Made by a program: the position numbers and the translations under genes
Part shown: one piece after another, positions 16,220 to 32,301 of the stretch
How the letters are laid out: each line of letters opens with the position of its first letter
Position numbering within the stretch: position 1 is the first letter of the stretch
The notes under the pieces: model-generated
The model's database searches: none
What the model was told of the DNA's origin: nothing
Seen by the model: the letters and a program-made list of their open reading frames with translations, nothing else
DNA from: Arcobacter porcinus
GTDB taxonomy: Bacteria > Campylobacterota > Campylobacteria > Campylobacterales > Arcobacteraceae
Direction of reading: 5' to 3'
Assembly: GCF_004299785.2 (NCBI RefSeq)
Contig: NZ_CP036246.2
Span: 806,001-870,000 of the forward strand
DNA: 64,000 bases

Positions 16220-17611
16220 TTACTTATTTTTTATTTCATTAAATAGTTTTATTAAAGCATCTTCATATATTTTCGCATTCTCTTTTGTATCTGCTTCAAA
16301 TCTTGTTACTAGTTTTGGGGTTGTATTACTAGCTCTTACTAATCCCCAACCTTTTTCAAAAATAACTCTTACTCCATCAATAGTTATAATCTCTCTTATT
16401 TTTGGGAAATTAGAGTCTGGATTTTGTAAGGCAATTTTTAAATCTTCAATAATCTTAAACTTTGTATCTTCTGTTACAGTGATATTTATTTCAGGAGTTG
16501 AATATACTTTTGGTAAAGCTTCATACTCTTTATCAAAATCAAAACCTTTATCAATTAATTCAAGAGTTCTAAAAGTAGCATATATCGCATCATCATAACC
16601 AAAATATCTATCATTGAAAAACAGATGACCAGATACTTCAGCTGCAAAATCTGCATTTGTCTCTTTTATTTTTACTTTTAGATTTGAGTGACCCGTTTTA
16701 TACATAATTGCTTTACCATAAGAATTTATAGTATCGTACATAACTTGAGAACATTTTACTTCACCAATTATTGTAGGGTTTTGCATAAATTTAGAGAAAA
16801 ATATTGCAAGAATATCACCCTTGAAATTATATTTTTTAGAAAGTAGTGCAATTCTATCTGCATCGCCATCATAAGCAAAACCAAAATCAAACTCATTTGA
16901 ATCTAGCTCTTTTTTAATATCTTCTAAATTGTGCTCATCACTTGGGTCTGGATGATGATTTGGAAAGTTTCCATCAGGAGTTTCAAATAATATTTTATGA
17001 TTGATATTCAATCTTGTTAATATCTCACCTAAAACAACACCTGCAACACCATTTCCACAATCAAAAACAAATTTTTTGTTTTCAAGTTTTAAATCTTTAA
17101 AATGATTTACAATATAGTCAATATATCTTTGTTTTGCATCAATATTAATAGTATTAAAATTGTCTTCTATAATTGTATTGTCTTTTAGAATATCTCTACC
17201 TAAAGCATAAATGTCTTCACCAAAAAAAGGTTCTTTGTTTAAAGTGATTTTAAAACCATTATATTCAGGTGGATTATGTGAACCTGTAATTATAATAGAA
17301 CCATCTGCTTGAAACATTTCATTCTTATTATTATATGAAGTAGAAAAATTTGTAAAATAGTTTGTTGGAGTTGGAACAAGTCCCATATCTAAAACTTCTA
17401 ATCCACTCTTATTTATTCCAGAGCTTAACCAATCTTTTAAAATAGGGGAATGAAGTCTTGCATCATAACCAACAGATATATATTTTGCATTTGGAATTCT
17501 TTCTAGTAGTTTCTTTGCTAAATGAAATCCAATCTTTTTAACTATATCTTCATTTAACTCTTTATTAAATACACCCCTAATATCATACTCTCTAAATATA
17601 GATAAACTCAT
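16220..17611 (-). CDS. Phosphomannomutase/phosphoglucomutase (AlgC/ManB type)
   Basis: A 463-residue alpha-D-phosphohexomutase from the start I prefer. An ATG read from 17611 gives MSLSIFREYDIRGVF with AGGAG 11 bases upstream. A longer frame adds 17 residues unlike the family. Signatures: the phosphoserine loop TGSHNPPEYNGFK, the metal loop YDGDADR, and C-terminal RASNTTPKLVTRFE for phosphate binding. It is the first gene of the operon with galU and pgi. It is transcribed divergently from the rRNA operon. Confidence 0.92.
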   Translation of the reverse strand: MSLSIFREYDIRGVFNKELNEDIVKKIGFHLAKKLLERIPNAKYISVGYDARLHSPILKDWLSSGINKSGLEVLDMGLVPTPTNYFTNFSTSYNNKNEMFQADGSIIITGSHNPPEYNGFKITLNKEPFFGEDIYALGRDILKDNTIIEDNFNTINIDAKQRYIDYIVNHFKDLKLENKKFVFDCGNGVAGVVLGEILTRLNINHKILFETPDGNFPNHHPDPSDEHNLEDIKKELDSNEFDFGFAYDGDADRIALLSKKYNFKGDILAIFFSKFMQNPTIIGEVKCSQVMYDTINSYGKAIMYKTGHSNLKVKIKETNADFAAEVSGHLFFNDRYFGYDDAIYATFRTLELIDKGFDFDKEYEALPKVYSTPEINITVTEDTKFKIIEDLKIALQNPDSNFPKIREIITIDGVRVIFEKGWGLVRASNTTPKLVTRFEADTKENAKIYEDALIKLFNEIKNK

Positions 17612-17779
17612 AACGATTCTAGCTCCTAAAACATATTGAAATATAATTGAATATTCTATCAAATAAATACTTTATTAATATTACTTTTAGAAAAGCTCGA
17701 TTTCATGGTACTTTTTATCTAATGTAAGACGAAAAAAGCGCGAATTTTAAAATTTAAGCTTCAATTAAGCGTAAAGCTC

Positions 17780-17808
17780 TTGACAAAGTAAATTTTTCCT
17801 ATTATAAT
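17780..17808 (+). promoter_or_regulatory. rRNA operon promoter, perfect -35/-10
   Basis: TTGACA (17780-17785) and TATAAT (17803-17808) are separated by exactly 17 bp, followed by a GC-rich discriminator (TTCCCGTCC). That is a full sigma-70 consensus, with the GC-rich start region usual for stringently controlled rRNA promoters. It lies about 260 bp before the mature 16S 5' end. Confidence 0.85.
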
Positions 17809-17840
17809 TCCCGTCCAATTTGACCAGAGCGGTTAAATAA

Positions 17841-17852
17841 GTTCTTTAAAAT
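17841..17852 (+). promoter_or_regulatory. boxA-like antitermination element
   Basis: GTTCTTTAAAAT resembles the boxA of rRNA leaders, where Nus factors load to stop premature termination. It lies about 30 bp after the inferred transcription start and before the 16S processing stem. Match by eye only. Confidence 0.4.
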
Positions 17853-17877
17853 CTGATAGGTTTTTTTGAAGAGTAAT

Positions 17878-17905
17878 CTTTATAAACCGAATATATAATT
17901 GTTAA
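17878..17905 (+). other. 16S rRNA processing stem, 5' arm
   Basis: CTTTATAAACCGAA and the following bases to TTGTTAA pair with 19628-19654 downstream of 16S, with only an internal mismatch region. The two arms enclose the whole 16S gene and form the long helix cut by RNase III. Confidence 0.75.
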
Positions 17906-18066
17906 AAAAATAAAAATTTGTACAAGTTAATATTTATATTGATATAAATATGATAATAAACTTGTCTATAAACTTTTGAGTGATAATTTTGTAATTAAGT
18001 AATTAAAAACAAAAAAGTCAGATTCAAACACTATAAATATATTTAATTATTAGATTAGATATAAAA

Positions 18067-19585
<1,519 letters not shown>

Positions 19586-19627
19586 CAAAGAAAACTATTA
19601 ATATTTGATTATTAATAGAAAAAACAA

Positions 19628-19654
19628 TTAACAATATATGTTCGGTTTATAAAG
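19628..19654 (+). other. 16S rRNA processing stem, 3' arm
   Basis: TTAACAATATATGTTCGG and the following TTTATAAAG are complementary to 17878-17905, closing the helix around the 16S transcript 43 bases after its 3' end. Confidence 0.75.
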
Positions 19655-19683
19655 GTTATTTAGAGAAACACATGTAGGTGAAG

Positions 19684-19760
19684 GGGCCTATAGCTCAGCT
19701 GGCTAGAGCGCTCGACTGATAATCGTGAGGTCTCAGGTTCAAGTCCTGATAGGCCCACCA
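19684..19760 (+). tRNA. tRNA-Ile (GAT)
   Basis: A 77-base cloverleaf. Acceptor GGGCCTA pairs with TAGGCCC, the anticodon loop CTGATAA reads GAT, the T loop is TTCAAGT, and CCA is encoded. It sits in the 16S-23S spacer, its usual place. Confidence 0.97.
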
Positions 19761-19775
19761 TTAAATAATCTTGTT

Positions 19776-19851
19776 GGGGAATTAGCTCAGCTGGGAGAGC
19801 GCCTGCTTTGCACGCAGGAGGTCAGCGGTTCGATCCCGCTATTCTCCACCA
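19776..19851 (+). tRNA. tRNA-Ala (TGC)
   Basis: A 76-base cloverleaf. Acceptor GGGGAAT pairs with ATTCTCC (one G-T pair), the anticodon loop TTTGCAC reads TGC, the T arm is GCGG-TTCGATC-CCGC, and CCA is encoded. It follows tRNA-Ile by 15 bases within the spacer. Confidence 0.97.
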
Positions 19852-20048
19852 AAAAGAAAGAGTAAAGTTAGATATAAGTTTTTATAGAGATATAAAGATT
19901 TATATCTGGTTTTAAACTAGAGTGATATTTAAAAATATAATGTTAAAGTCTTTAAAATTTTTTCGTAAATTTAAATAGCGATATTTGAATTTAAAAATAA
20001 ATTTCATATCAATAATGATATAACACAACTAAATTATTAAATGTAAAT

Positions 20049-20072
20049 TTAATAAGATAGTAGCCAAAGAAT
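20049..20072 (+). other. 23S rRNA processing stem, 5' arm
   Basis: TTTAATAAGATAGTAG followed by CCAAAGAAT is complementary to 23032-23057 beyond the 23S 3' end, forming the RNase III helix around 23S. The remainder of the 263-base spacer after tRNA-Ala is AT-rich and holds no gene. Confidence 0.75.
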
Positions 20073-20114
20073 ATTATCAAATTATAAATATAAGAAATTA
20101 TATTTATAGGCAAA

Positions 20115-23027
<2,913 letters not shown>

Positions 23028-23031
23028 ATGA

Positions 23032-23057
23032 ATTCTTTGGTTCTACTATCTTATTAA
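23032..23057 (+). other. 23S rRNA processing stem, 3' arm
   Basis: ATTCTTTGG then TTCTACTATCTTATTAA are the reverse complement of the 5' arm at 20049-20072, with two unpaired bases. Confidence 0.75.
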
Positions 23058-23179
23058 GTTTATATACTTAAAGGTTTGTTTTACACAATATTGAATGAAG
23101 AAGACTTTAGCATTAGATTTAACTCAATCTGATTTGAGTATTAAGAGTTTATATTTATAAATTTTTACTACTCAAATTT

Positions 23180-23294
23180 GTTGGTGGTTAAAGAGAAGTG
23201 GAAATACCCAGCCCCATTCCGAACCTGGTAGTCAAGCACTTCATCGCCGATAATACTGCAGGGTCCCCCTGTGGAAACGTAGGTCACTGCCAAC
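23180..23294 (+). rRNA. rrf: 5S ribosomal RNA
   Basis: About 115 bases. Terminal helix TTGGTGG pairs with the 3' ACTGCCAA. Internal landmarks are AGCCCCATTCCGAACCTGG and GTAGGTCACTGCC. Short arms CTCAA and TTGAG just outside it (around 23171 and 23296) extend the helix for processing. Confidence 0.93.
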
Positions 23295-23320
23295 TCTTGA
23301 GTATTTATACACATTATTTG

Positions 23321-23370
23321 AAAGCTTAGCTTATTTTATATCTATTTATAATCTAAGCTAAGCTTTTTTT
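23321..23370 (+). terminator. rRNA operon terminator
   Basis: Thirteen-base arms AAAGCTTAGCTTA (23321-23333) and TAAGCTAAGCTTT (23354-23366) are followed by a run of T. This is a strong intrinsic terminator 27 bases after 5S. Confidence 0.9.
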
Positions 23371-23486
23371 ATGCCCCCTAACTTTCCCTTCCCAGCACCT
23401 TCTATTACCTTGCTCCTTTTATCCATTTTTAATAGCATAATTACTAATTAATTATGTATTTTATTCATATCTTTATTTAAGAATGA

Positions 23487-23492
23487 TATAAT
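23487..23492 (+). promoter_or_regulatory. -10 element of ligA
   Basis: TATAAT preceded by GA, 30 bp upstream of the ligA ATG. The upstream flank is T-rich without a clear -35, as usual for Campylobacterota sigma-70 promoters. Confidence 0.5.
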
Positions 23493-23518
23493 TAATTCTT
23501 ATAAAAATAAAAAGATGA

Positions 23519-25471
<1,953 letters not shown>

Positions 25472-25614
25472 TTTTAAATATGGACTGTAAATTAATCTGC
25501 ATAAACCCAAATCTAGCAAAATACCTTACTTTGTGTATTTTTTCATAATTTCACTGAATCATATGCAAAGTTGAGGATAAATTTCACTCCAGTTATAATT
25601 TTAATTAAAAATTT

Positions 25615-25641
25615 ATTAGATAGAATAAAATCCTATCTAAT
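25615..25641. other. Hairpin in the gap after ligA
   Basis: ATTAGATAG (25615-25623) and CTATCTAAT (25633-25641) form a perfect nine-base stem with a nine-base loop. There is no clear T run, so it is at best a weak terminator. The rest of 25472-25690 shows no gene. Confidence 0.35.
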
Positions 25642-25690
25642 AGATCTATATTCTTAATTTTAAACAGTTATATTAAAGTGGATTATTTTA

Positions 25691-26980
25691 CTAAAATATA
25701 GTAATTCCACTTACTTTATTTAAAATAGAATTTTCTTCATCATACTCTTCAAGCTCTTTTCCTATATCTAAAGTAGATATTATAGTTTTTCCTACAATTT
25801 TTCTTTTTTCATTACTATTTTTATCTTTTAGTTTTATACTCCAAAGATTATGAGCAATTATTGGTTCACCTTCATACTGTCCTAAATAAAGAACTATATG
25901 TCCTGGAAGATAGATTAAACTTGAAAAAGGCTTTGCATGTTTTTTAATATATTTTTTCTTATCTTCAAGTGAATTATCACTTATATCATGATAAGTTCCA
26001 ATAGAAGTTTGTGCTTTTGAGTTTCTAGGTAATGATTTTGCAAAGATTGAGAAATAATCTTGAGTAAAACTTGAGCAATCTCTATGAAAAAAAGATCCAC
26101 CCCAACCATAAGGCTCATTTAAAAACTCTTTTAATATCTTTGCTCTATTTTCCAAATTATTTTTTAAAGGAAAACTTGTAATATTCTCTTTTTGAATATC
26201 TACCAAATCTATTTTCGCATTTTGATTTCTATCTTTTATTGCTACAATAAACTTATCATCTTTTTTTGGGAAGATTGTACTTGATTTTATATGTTCTACA
26301 AAATAAGGATTATATATAGCAAATTTCTCTTTTATAGCTATGTAAAAATTATTGTTTTTAAATTCTTCTATAAAATCATCATCCACAAAAGCTATATTAT
26401 CAACTTGAACCCATCCATAAACATAACTTGATTCAATATAAGCCCAAGCTTTATCTTTTGAGTAATGAGATATAAAGATTGGTGTATTTATCTTTAAAAG
26501 AGAATTCTGATTGTAATCAAATGGAAAACCTTCTCCTGGAAGTTCAGGGTTTTTAAATAGAGGTGAAATTGTTGGAAATACTCTTAAGTTTGCATTTCTT
26601 ATTGTGATTGCTTTTTTATTAACTGTATTAAATTTATCAAAATTAGAATAAGAATACATATATTCTATCCAATCAGGTGTAAAAGTGTTTAGATTTTCTA
26701 AATATCTTGTAACATCTTTTACAGAAAATCCCCACATAGCATCTTCTTTTGAAATAGATAAAATATTTTGATTCCATACTTTAAAGTAGTTATCTAAAAA
26801 CTCTTTTGAAGATTTTTTTTGATCAAAAATATTATCATCTGCTTTTTTTGAAAGTGATAAAAGTTCGATATCTTCAAATTCAAATACTGTTTTTGTAACT
26901 TTATTTTCACTAAAAATAAAATATAGTATAAATATTGAAACTAAGGCTATAATTATGATTTTAACTCTTTTTTTAGACAT
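25691..26980 (-). CDS. SH3-domain NlpC/P60-family peptidoglycan hydrolase
   Basis: A 429-residue protein from the ATG read from 26980, which has AGAGG five bases upstream; a longer frame to 27010 adds ten residues and lacks a site. One N-terminal membrane anchor (IIIIALVSIFILYFIF) places it on the periplasmic face. SH3b-type domains fill the middle (around VSHYSKDKAWAYIESSYVYGWVQVDNIAFV). The C-terminal NlpC/P60 fold has the catalytic Cys in FHRDCSSFTQDYF, a His in LPGHIVLYLG and a polar residue near AHNLW. The predicted role is cleavage of stem peptides in cell-wall turnover. It is monocistronic. Confidence 0.85.
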   Translation of the reverse strand: MSKKRVKIIIIALVSIFILYFIFSENKVTKTVFEFEDIELLSLSKKADDNIFDQKKSSKEFLDNYFKVWNQNILSISKEDAMWGFSVKDVTRYLENLNTFTPDWIEYMYSYSNFDKFNTVNKKAITIRNANLRVFPTISPLFKNPELPGEGFPFDYNQNSLLKINTPIFISHYSKDKAWAYIESSYVYGWVQVDNIAFVDDDFIEEFKNNNFYIAIKEKFAIYNPYFVEHIKSSTIFPKKDDKFIVAIKDRNQNAKIDLVDIQKENITSFPLKNNLENRAKILKEFLNEPYGWGGSFFHRDCSSFTQDYFSIFAKSLPRNSKAQTSIGTYHDISDNSLEDKKKYIKKHAKPFSSLIYLPGHIVLYLGQYEGEPIIAHNLWSIKLKDKNSNEKRKIVGKTIISTLDIGKELEEYDEENSILNKVSGITIF

Positions 26981-27027
26981 GAAAACCTCTTTTTTTTGAT
27001 ATTCTACCATTTATAAAATTATTTCAA

Positions 27028-27033
27028 TATAAT
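27028..27033 (+). promoter_or_regulatory. -10 element for the gene at 27058
   Basis: TATAAT 25 bp upstream of a TTG start that has AGAGGGA as ribosome site. The region is shared with the divergent NlpC/P60 gene. Confidence 0.5.
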
Positions 27034-27057
27034 AGGCTTTTTAAAAGAGGGATTGAC

Positions 27058-27447
27058 TTGTATAAAATATCTATTTCTAAAGAACTTTTTGAAAATATTT
27101 TTTTAAAAAAAGAGAAAAGTATAGAAAAACCAGCAACAAAATATTGGAAGAAAGAGTTACTTTCACCAAAAATAATTGATGATACTATTTTTTATGATTT
27201 AATAAAAATAGATAAAATAAAATTAATTAATGGATTAGAAAAAAATAGTCCACAAATGGTTTTAGAGTGTTTAAAATTAGATTATAAAAAAGATAAAAAT
27301 ATCTTTGTTTTTCACTTAGGTAAAATTTTAGAACAAAAAAATATTGATAATATTGATGATGAAAAAGATTTAATTATAAAACAGTTATTAGATGAAAAAG
27401 AGGAATTAAAAAGAGTTTTGCTTGAATTAAAAATGATGAAGAAGTAG
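27058..27447 (+). CDS. Conserved-looking hypothetical protein, 129 residues
   Basis: I do not recognise it. It is cytosolic, lysine-rich and without signal peptide or membrane helix. A helical N-terminal region (ISKELFENIFLKKEKSIEKPATKYWKKELL) is followed by an alpha/beta core and a C-terminal acidic/basic helix that may form a coiled coil (IKQLLDEKEELKRVLLELKMM). The start is TTG with AGAGGGA seven bases before it and a clear -10 at 27028. It converges on the cytochrome c gene, with a shared terminator overlapping its stop codon. Confidence 0.7.
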   Translation: MYKISISKELFENIFLKKEKSIEKPATKYWKKELLSPKIIDDTIFYDLIKIDKIKLINGLEKNSPQMVLECLKLDYKKDKNIFVFHLGKILEQKNIDNIDDEKDLIIKQLLDEKEELKRVLLELKMMKK

Positions 27448-27466
27448 TTAGATAGCTAACTACTTC
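27441..27466. terminator. Shared terminator of the 27058 gene and cytochrome c
   Basis: A perfect 11-base stem, GAAGTAGTTAG (27441-27451) with CTAACTACTTC (27456-27466), and a four-base loop. The left arm includes the stop codon of the 27058 gene. A T-rich tail follows on the plus strand. Confidence 0.7.
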
Positions 27467-27472
27467 TTGAAA

Positions 27473-27751
27473 TTATTTTACGATTAAGTCTGCTAACTCT
27501 TTCATAGTGTCTTCACTCATACCTTTTACTTGCCCAGTCATCATAGCTTTCATTGGTCCACCATAAGTTCCATCTTGGTAACCTTTTAAAGAAGCAATAA
27601 AATCTTCTTTGCTCATATCTTTAATGATTTTTGATTTACCTAAAGCAACTTTTTCACCATTTGCTCCATGACAAGCAACACATTTTGCATAAGGATTTGC
27701 AAAAGCAAAAGATGCTGCTAAAATTGTACATGATAAAACTATTTTTTTCAT
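27473..27751 (-). CDS. Periplasmic c-type cytochrome (c553 class)
   Basis: A 92-residue precursor with an 18-residue signal peptide ending AFA-NPY. One haem-binding motif CVACH sits right after it, and Met ligand candidates lie in MKAMMTGQVKGMS. Small class I cytochromes c like this carry electrons in the periplasm between the bc1 complex or dehydrogenases and oxidases or peroxidase. It is a single gene, 75 bp downstream of mdh on the same strand. Confidence 0.92.
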   Translation of the reverse strand: MKKIVLSCTILAASFAFANPYAKCVACHGANGEKVALGKSKIIKDMSKEDFIASLKGYQDGTYGGPMKAMMTGQVKGMSEDTMKELADLIVK

Positions 27752-27825
27752 ATTTTTCCCTTTAATTTAAAATATTATATTATAGATTAAAATCAATTAA
27801 ATATACTTGATATTAATCAAATATA

Positions 27826-28761
27826 TTATTTTATGAGTGAATCAATACTCTTTAAACTATCTAAAATAGAGATAGCAGATAAATTAAGTGCTTCAAGCTC
27901 ATTATTTGATATATCTAATTCAATAATCTCTTCAACACCATTTTTACCTATAATTATAGAAGTTCCTAATATTGAATTATTTAAAGAGTAATGATTTGAT
28001 AGTTCTACACTGCAAATAAATTCCTCTTTTGTGTCATTTAATATTGCATTACAAATTCTTGAACAAGCAGTTGCTGGAGCAAAATAAGCAGAACCAGTTT
28101 TTAAAAGATCTACAATTTTAGCTCCACCATTTTTTGTATTTTTAATAATTATTTCTAATTGCTTTTTATTTAAAACTTCATTTGCTTTTTTACCATCTAT
28201 TTTGATACTTGAAACAAGTGGAACCATAAAATTTGAGTGAGCACCAATAACTTTTGCTTCAATATTATTTACTTTAAAAGCTAAAGCTTCTTTGATATAA
28301 TATTTAAATCTTGCACTATCAAGTTCTCCAGCCATTCCTAAAACTTGATTGCTTTTCAGATTTGAATATTTTAGAGCTGTATAAACCATTGCATCAAGTG
28401 GATTTGAAACTATAATATATATTGCATTTTGATTATATTTTACAATATTATCTAAAATATTTTTTAAAATATTTGCATTTTTTATAAGTAGATCTTCTCT
28501 TGACATAGAAGGAGTTCGTGCTATTCCAGCTGTTATGATTATTACATCACAATCTTTAAATTCATTATCTTTTGAAATAGCTTTTGTGATAGTTTTTGAA
28601 TTATTTGAAATACTAGCTTGAGTTATATCTAAGCTTAATGCTTTTATAAAATCATCTCTTAAATCTTTTAATAAAATTTCATCACAAGTATTATTTAAAG
28701 CTAAGTTATAAGCTATTGTAGAGCCAACATTACCAACTCCAATTATTCCAACTCTTTTCAA
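27826..28761 (-). CDS. mdh: Malate dehydrogenase (lactate/malate dehydrogenase family)
   Basis: A 311-residue NAD enzyme. The Rossmann loop GVGNVGSTIAYNLAL is at residues 7-21, the second strand ends in an acidic LLKD, and VSNPLDAMVY is in the substrate region. GMAGELDSARF contains the substrate Arg, and the catalytic His lies in GAHSNFMVP. It oxidises malate to oxaloacetate in the TCA cycle. The LDH-like build means lactate use cannot be excluded by eye. It lies 100 bp downstream of icd on the same strand, after icd's terminator, so it is probably transcribed separately or by read-through. Confidence 0.88.
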   Translation of the reverse strand: MKRVGIIGVGNVGSTIAYNLALNNTCDEILLKDLRDDFIKALSLDITQASISNNSKTITKAISKDNEFKDCDVIIITAGIARTPSMSREDLLIKNANILKNILDNIVKYNQNAIYIIVSNPLDAMVYTALKYSNLKSNQVLGMAGELDSARFKYYIKEALAFKVNNIEAKVIGAHSNFMVPLVSSIKIDGKKANEVLNKKQLEIIIKNTKNGGAKIVDLLKTGSAYFAPATACSRICNAILNDTKEEFICSVELSNHYSLNNSILGTSIIIGKNGVEEIIELDISNNELEALNLSAISILDSLKSIDSLIK

Positions 28762-28821
28762 AATAGATCCTTTTAAATAGTTTTAAATTATATCATTTTA
28801 GCTCTTAGATGAAATATTGAA

Positions 28822-28856
28822 TAGTAGAAAAATAGAGAAGTAAAAACTTCTCTATT
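28822..28856 (-). terminator. Terminator after icd
   Basis: A perfect ten-base stem with a four-base loop, ATAGAGAAGT (28832-28841) and ACTTCTCTAT (28846-28855). Read on the minus strand it is followed by TTTTTC. It lies six bases beyond the icd stop. Confidence 0.85.
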
Positions 28857-28861
28857 AAAAA

Positions 28862-31063
<2,202 letters not shown>

Positions 31064-31173
31064 CTATAAATTTAAATTTGATATGTAAAGATTCTATCTA
31101 TACTTTGATTTAAAGCTATTGAAAGTGTGGTTTTTACTATCAAGTGAATATTTGATTGTTTCAAATATTCACA

Positions 31174-32301
31174 TTAGTTTATATTATTAAATAAATCTTT
31201 TATTGAAGGTACAGTTTGCTTACTAATATCATTTTTCATAATATTTTTTGCTTCGTCATCAATTTTGCTAGGATTGTCATTTATTTTAGAGTAATTTTTT
31301 ATAACTCCAATATTTGAGTTAATGTTTCCTCTGTGCTCAATATAAGATGATGAAAATTTATGAAGACCATTATTATTATCTCTTACAAAATATAAATAAT
31401 CACTTTTCACAGGAAAAATTGCTGCTTTGATTGCATCTAAACTAACTGCACAGACAGGATTTTTAGGAATACCTCTATTTTTATAAGTATTATATGAACT
31501 ATTATCTTCTTTAATTCTCATAGCTGTTATTTTTGTATTTGAGTGCTCACCATAGTTTAATGTTCCATCCATTTGTAAAGGCATTTTCTTTTTTAATCTA
31601 TTGTAAATAACACTTGAAACAATAGGCATTTCATCTATTGTTGCTGCCTCTTTTTGAATAACTGAAGCTAAAGTTACATATTTGTACCACTGCTCTTTAT
31701 CATAAAAACCAAAGATTTTATTTGAGTACTCTTCATATTTTTTATTTGTTTGTGAAAAAAGATAGAATAAAAGATGCTCTTCACTCATTCCAATAGGTAA
31801 AGAGTAAGTTTCTGCTAATATGTTTCCATCTAATTTAAAAGCATATTTATTATAAATATCATTTAATTTATTCTCATCTAAAGAGAATTCAAGAGCTAGT
31901 TTTTTTAAGAAGAAATGAGCAGTATCTCCAGGAATTAAAGTTATAGATTTTAGAGCTGCTTTTGATTTTAAAAGTTTTAATAAAAAATCCATTTTTGTAA
32001 GTTTATTTACTTTTAAATCAATCCAACCACTTTGAACAAAACCAAAATTATCTAAAATTATCTCATCTATTTTATTTACTTCGTAATAATTTTTGCTTAA
32101 GTGTGTTACAATAAATTTCGTACTACCTTTAGGTATAAACAATACCTTTGAAGTGACAACAGGCATTGTAAGGTAATAAAGTAAAAAAATTGACGCAATA
32201 AGGACTATATTAATAGTGTTAATAAATATTAAAAGAGCATCTTTCTTATTTATAGTTTTCCCATTTTTATTGATATTTATACTTTTGTTTTTTGGTATCA
32301 A
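31174..32301 (-). CDS. mltG: Endolytic murein transglycosylase MltG
   Basis: A 375-residue YceG-like protein that cuts nascent glycan strands. It has a short cytosolic tail, a membrane helix (about 22-45, LLIFINTINIVLIASIFLLYYL) and a LysM-like region. The catalytic segment has VIQKEAATIDEMPIVSSVIYNRL with the active-site Glu, then MPLQMDGTLNYG and the signature NTYKNRGIPKNPVCAVSLDAI. The only usable start before the membrane helix is the TTG read from 32301, with AAAGAG upstream. This makes its first 29 codons antisense to the next gene, a divergent overlap of 86 bp. Confidence 0.9.
   Translation of the reverse strand: MIPKNKSININKNGKTINKKDALLIFINTINIVLIASIFLLYYLTMPVVTSKVLFIPKGSTKFIVTHLSKNYYEVNKIDEIILDNFGFVQSGWIDLKVNKLTKMDFLLKLLKSKAALKSITLIPGDTAHFFLKKLALEFSLDENKLNDIYNKYAFKLDGNILAETYSLPIGMSEEHLLFYLFSQTNKKYEEYSNKIFGFYDKEQWYKYVTLASVIQKEAATIDEMPIVSSVIYNRLKKKMPLQMDGTLNYGEHSNTKITAMRIKEDNSSYNTYKNRGIPKNPVCAVSLDAIKAAIFPVKSDYLYFVRDNNNGLHKFSSSYIEHRGNINSNIGVIKNYSKINDNPSKIDDEAKNIMKNDISKQTVPSIKDLFNNIN

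Noticed and set aside
17612-17662. 17-codon extension of the phosphohexomutase
   Set aside because: The ATG at 17611 has AGGAG upstream and gives the usual family N terminus.
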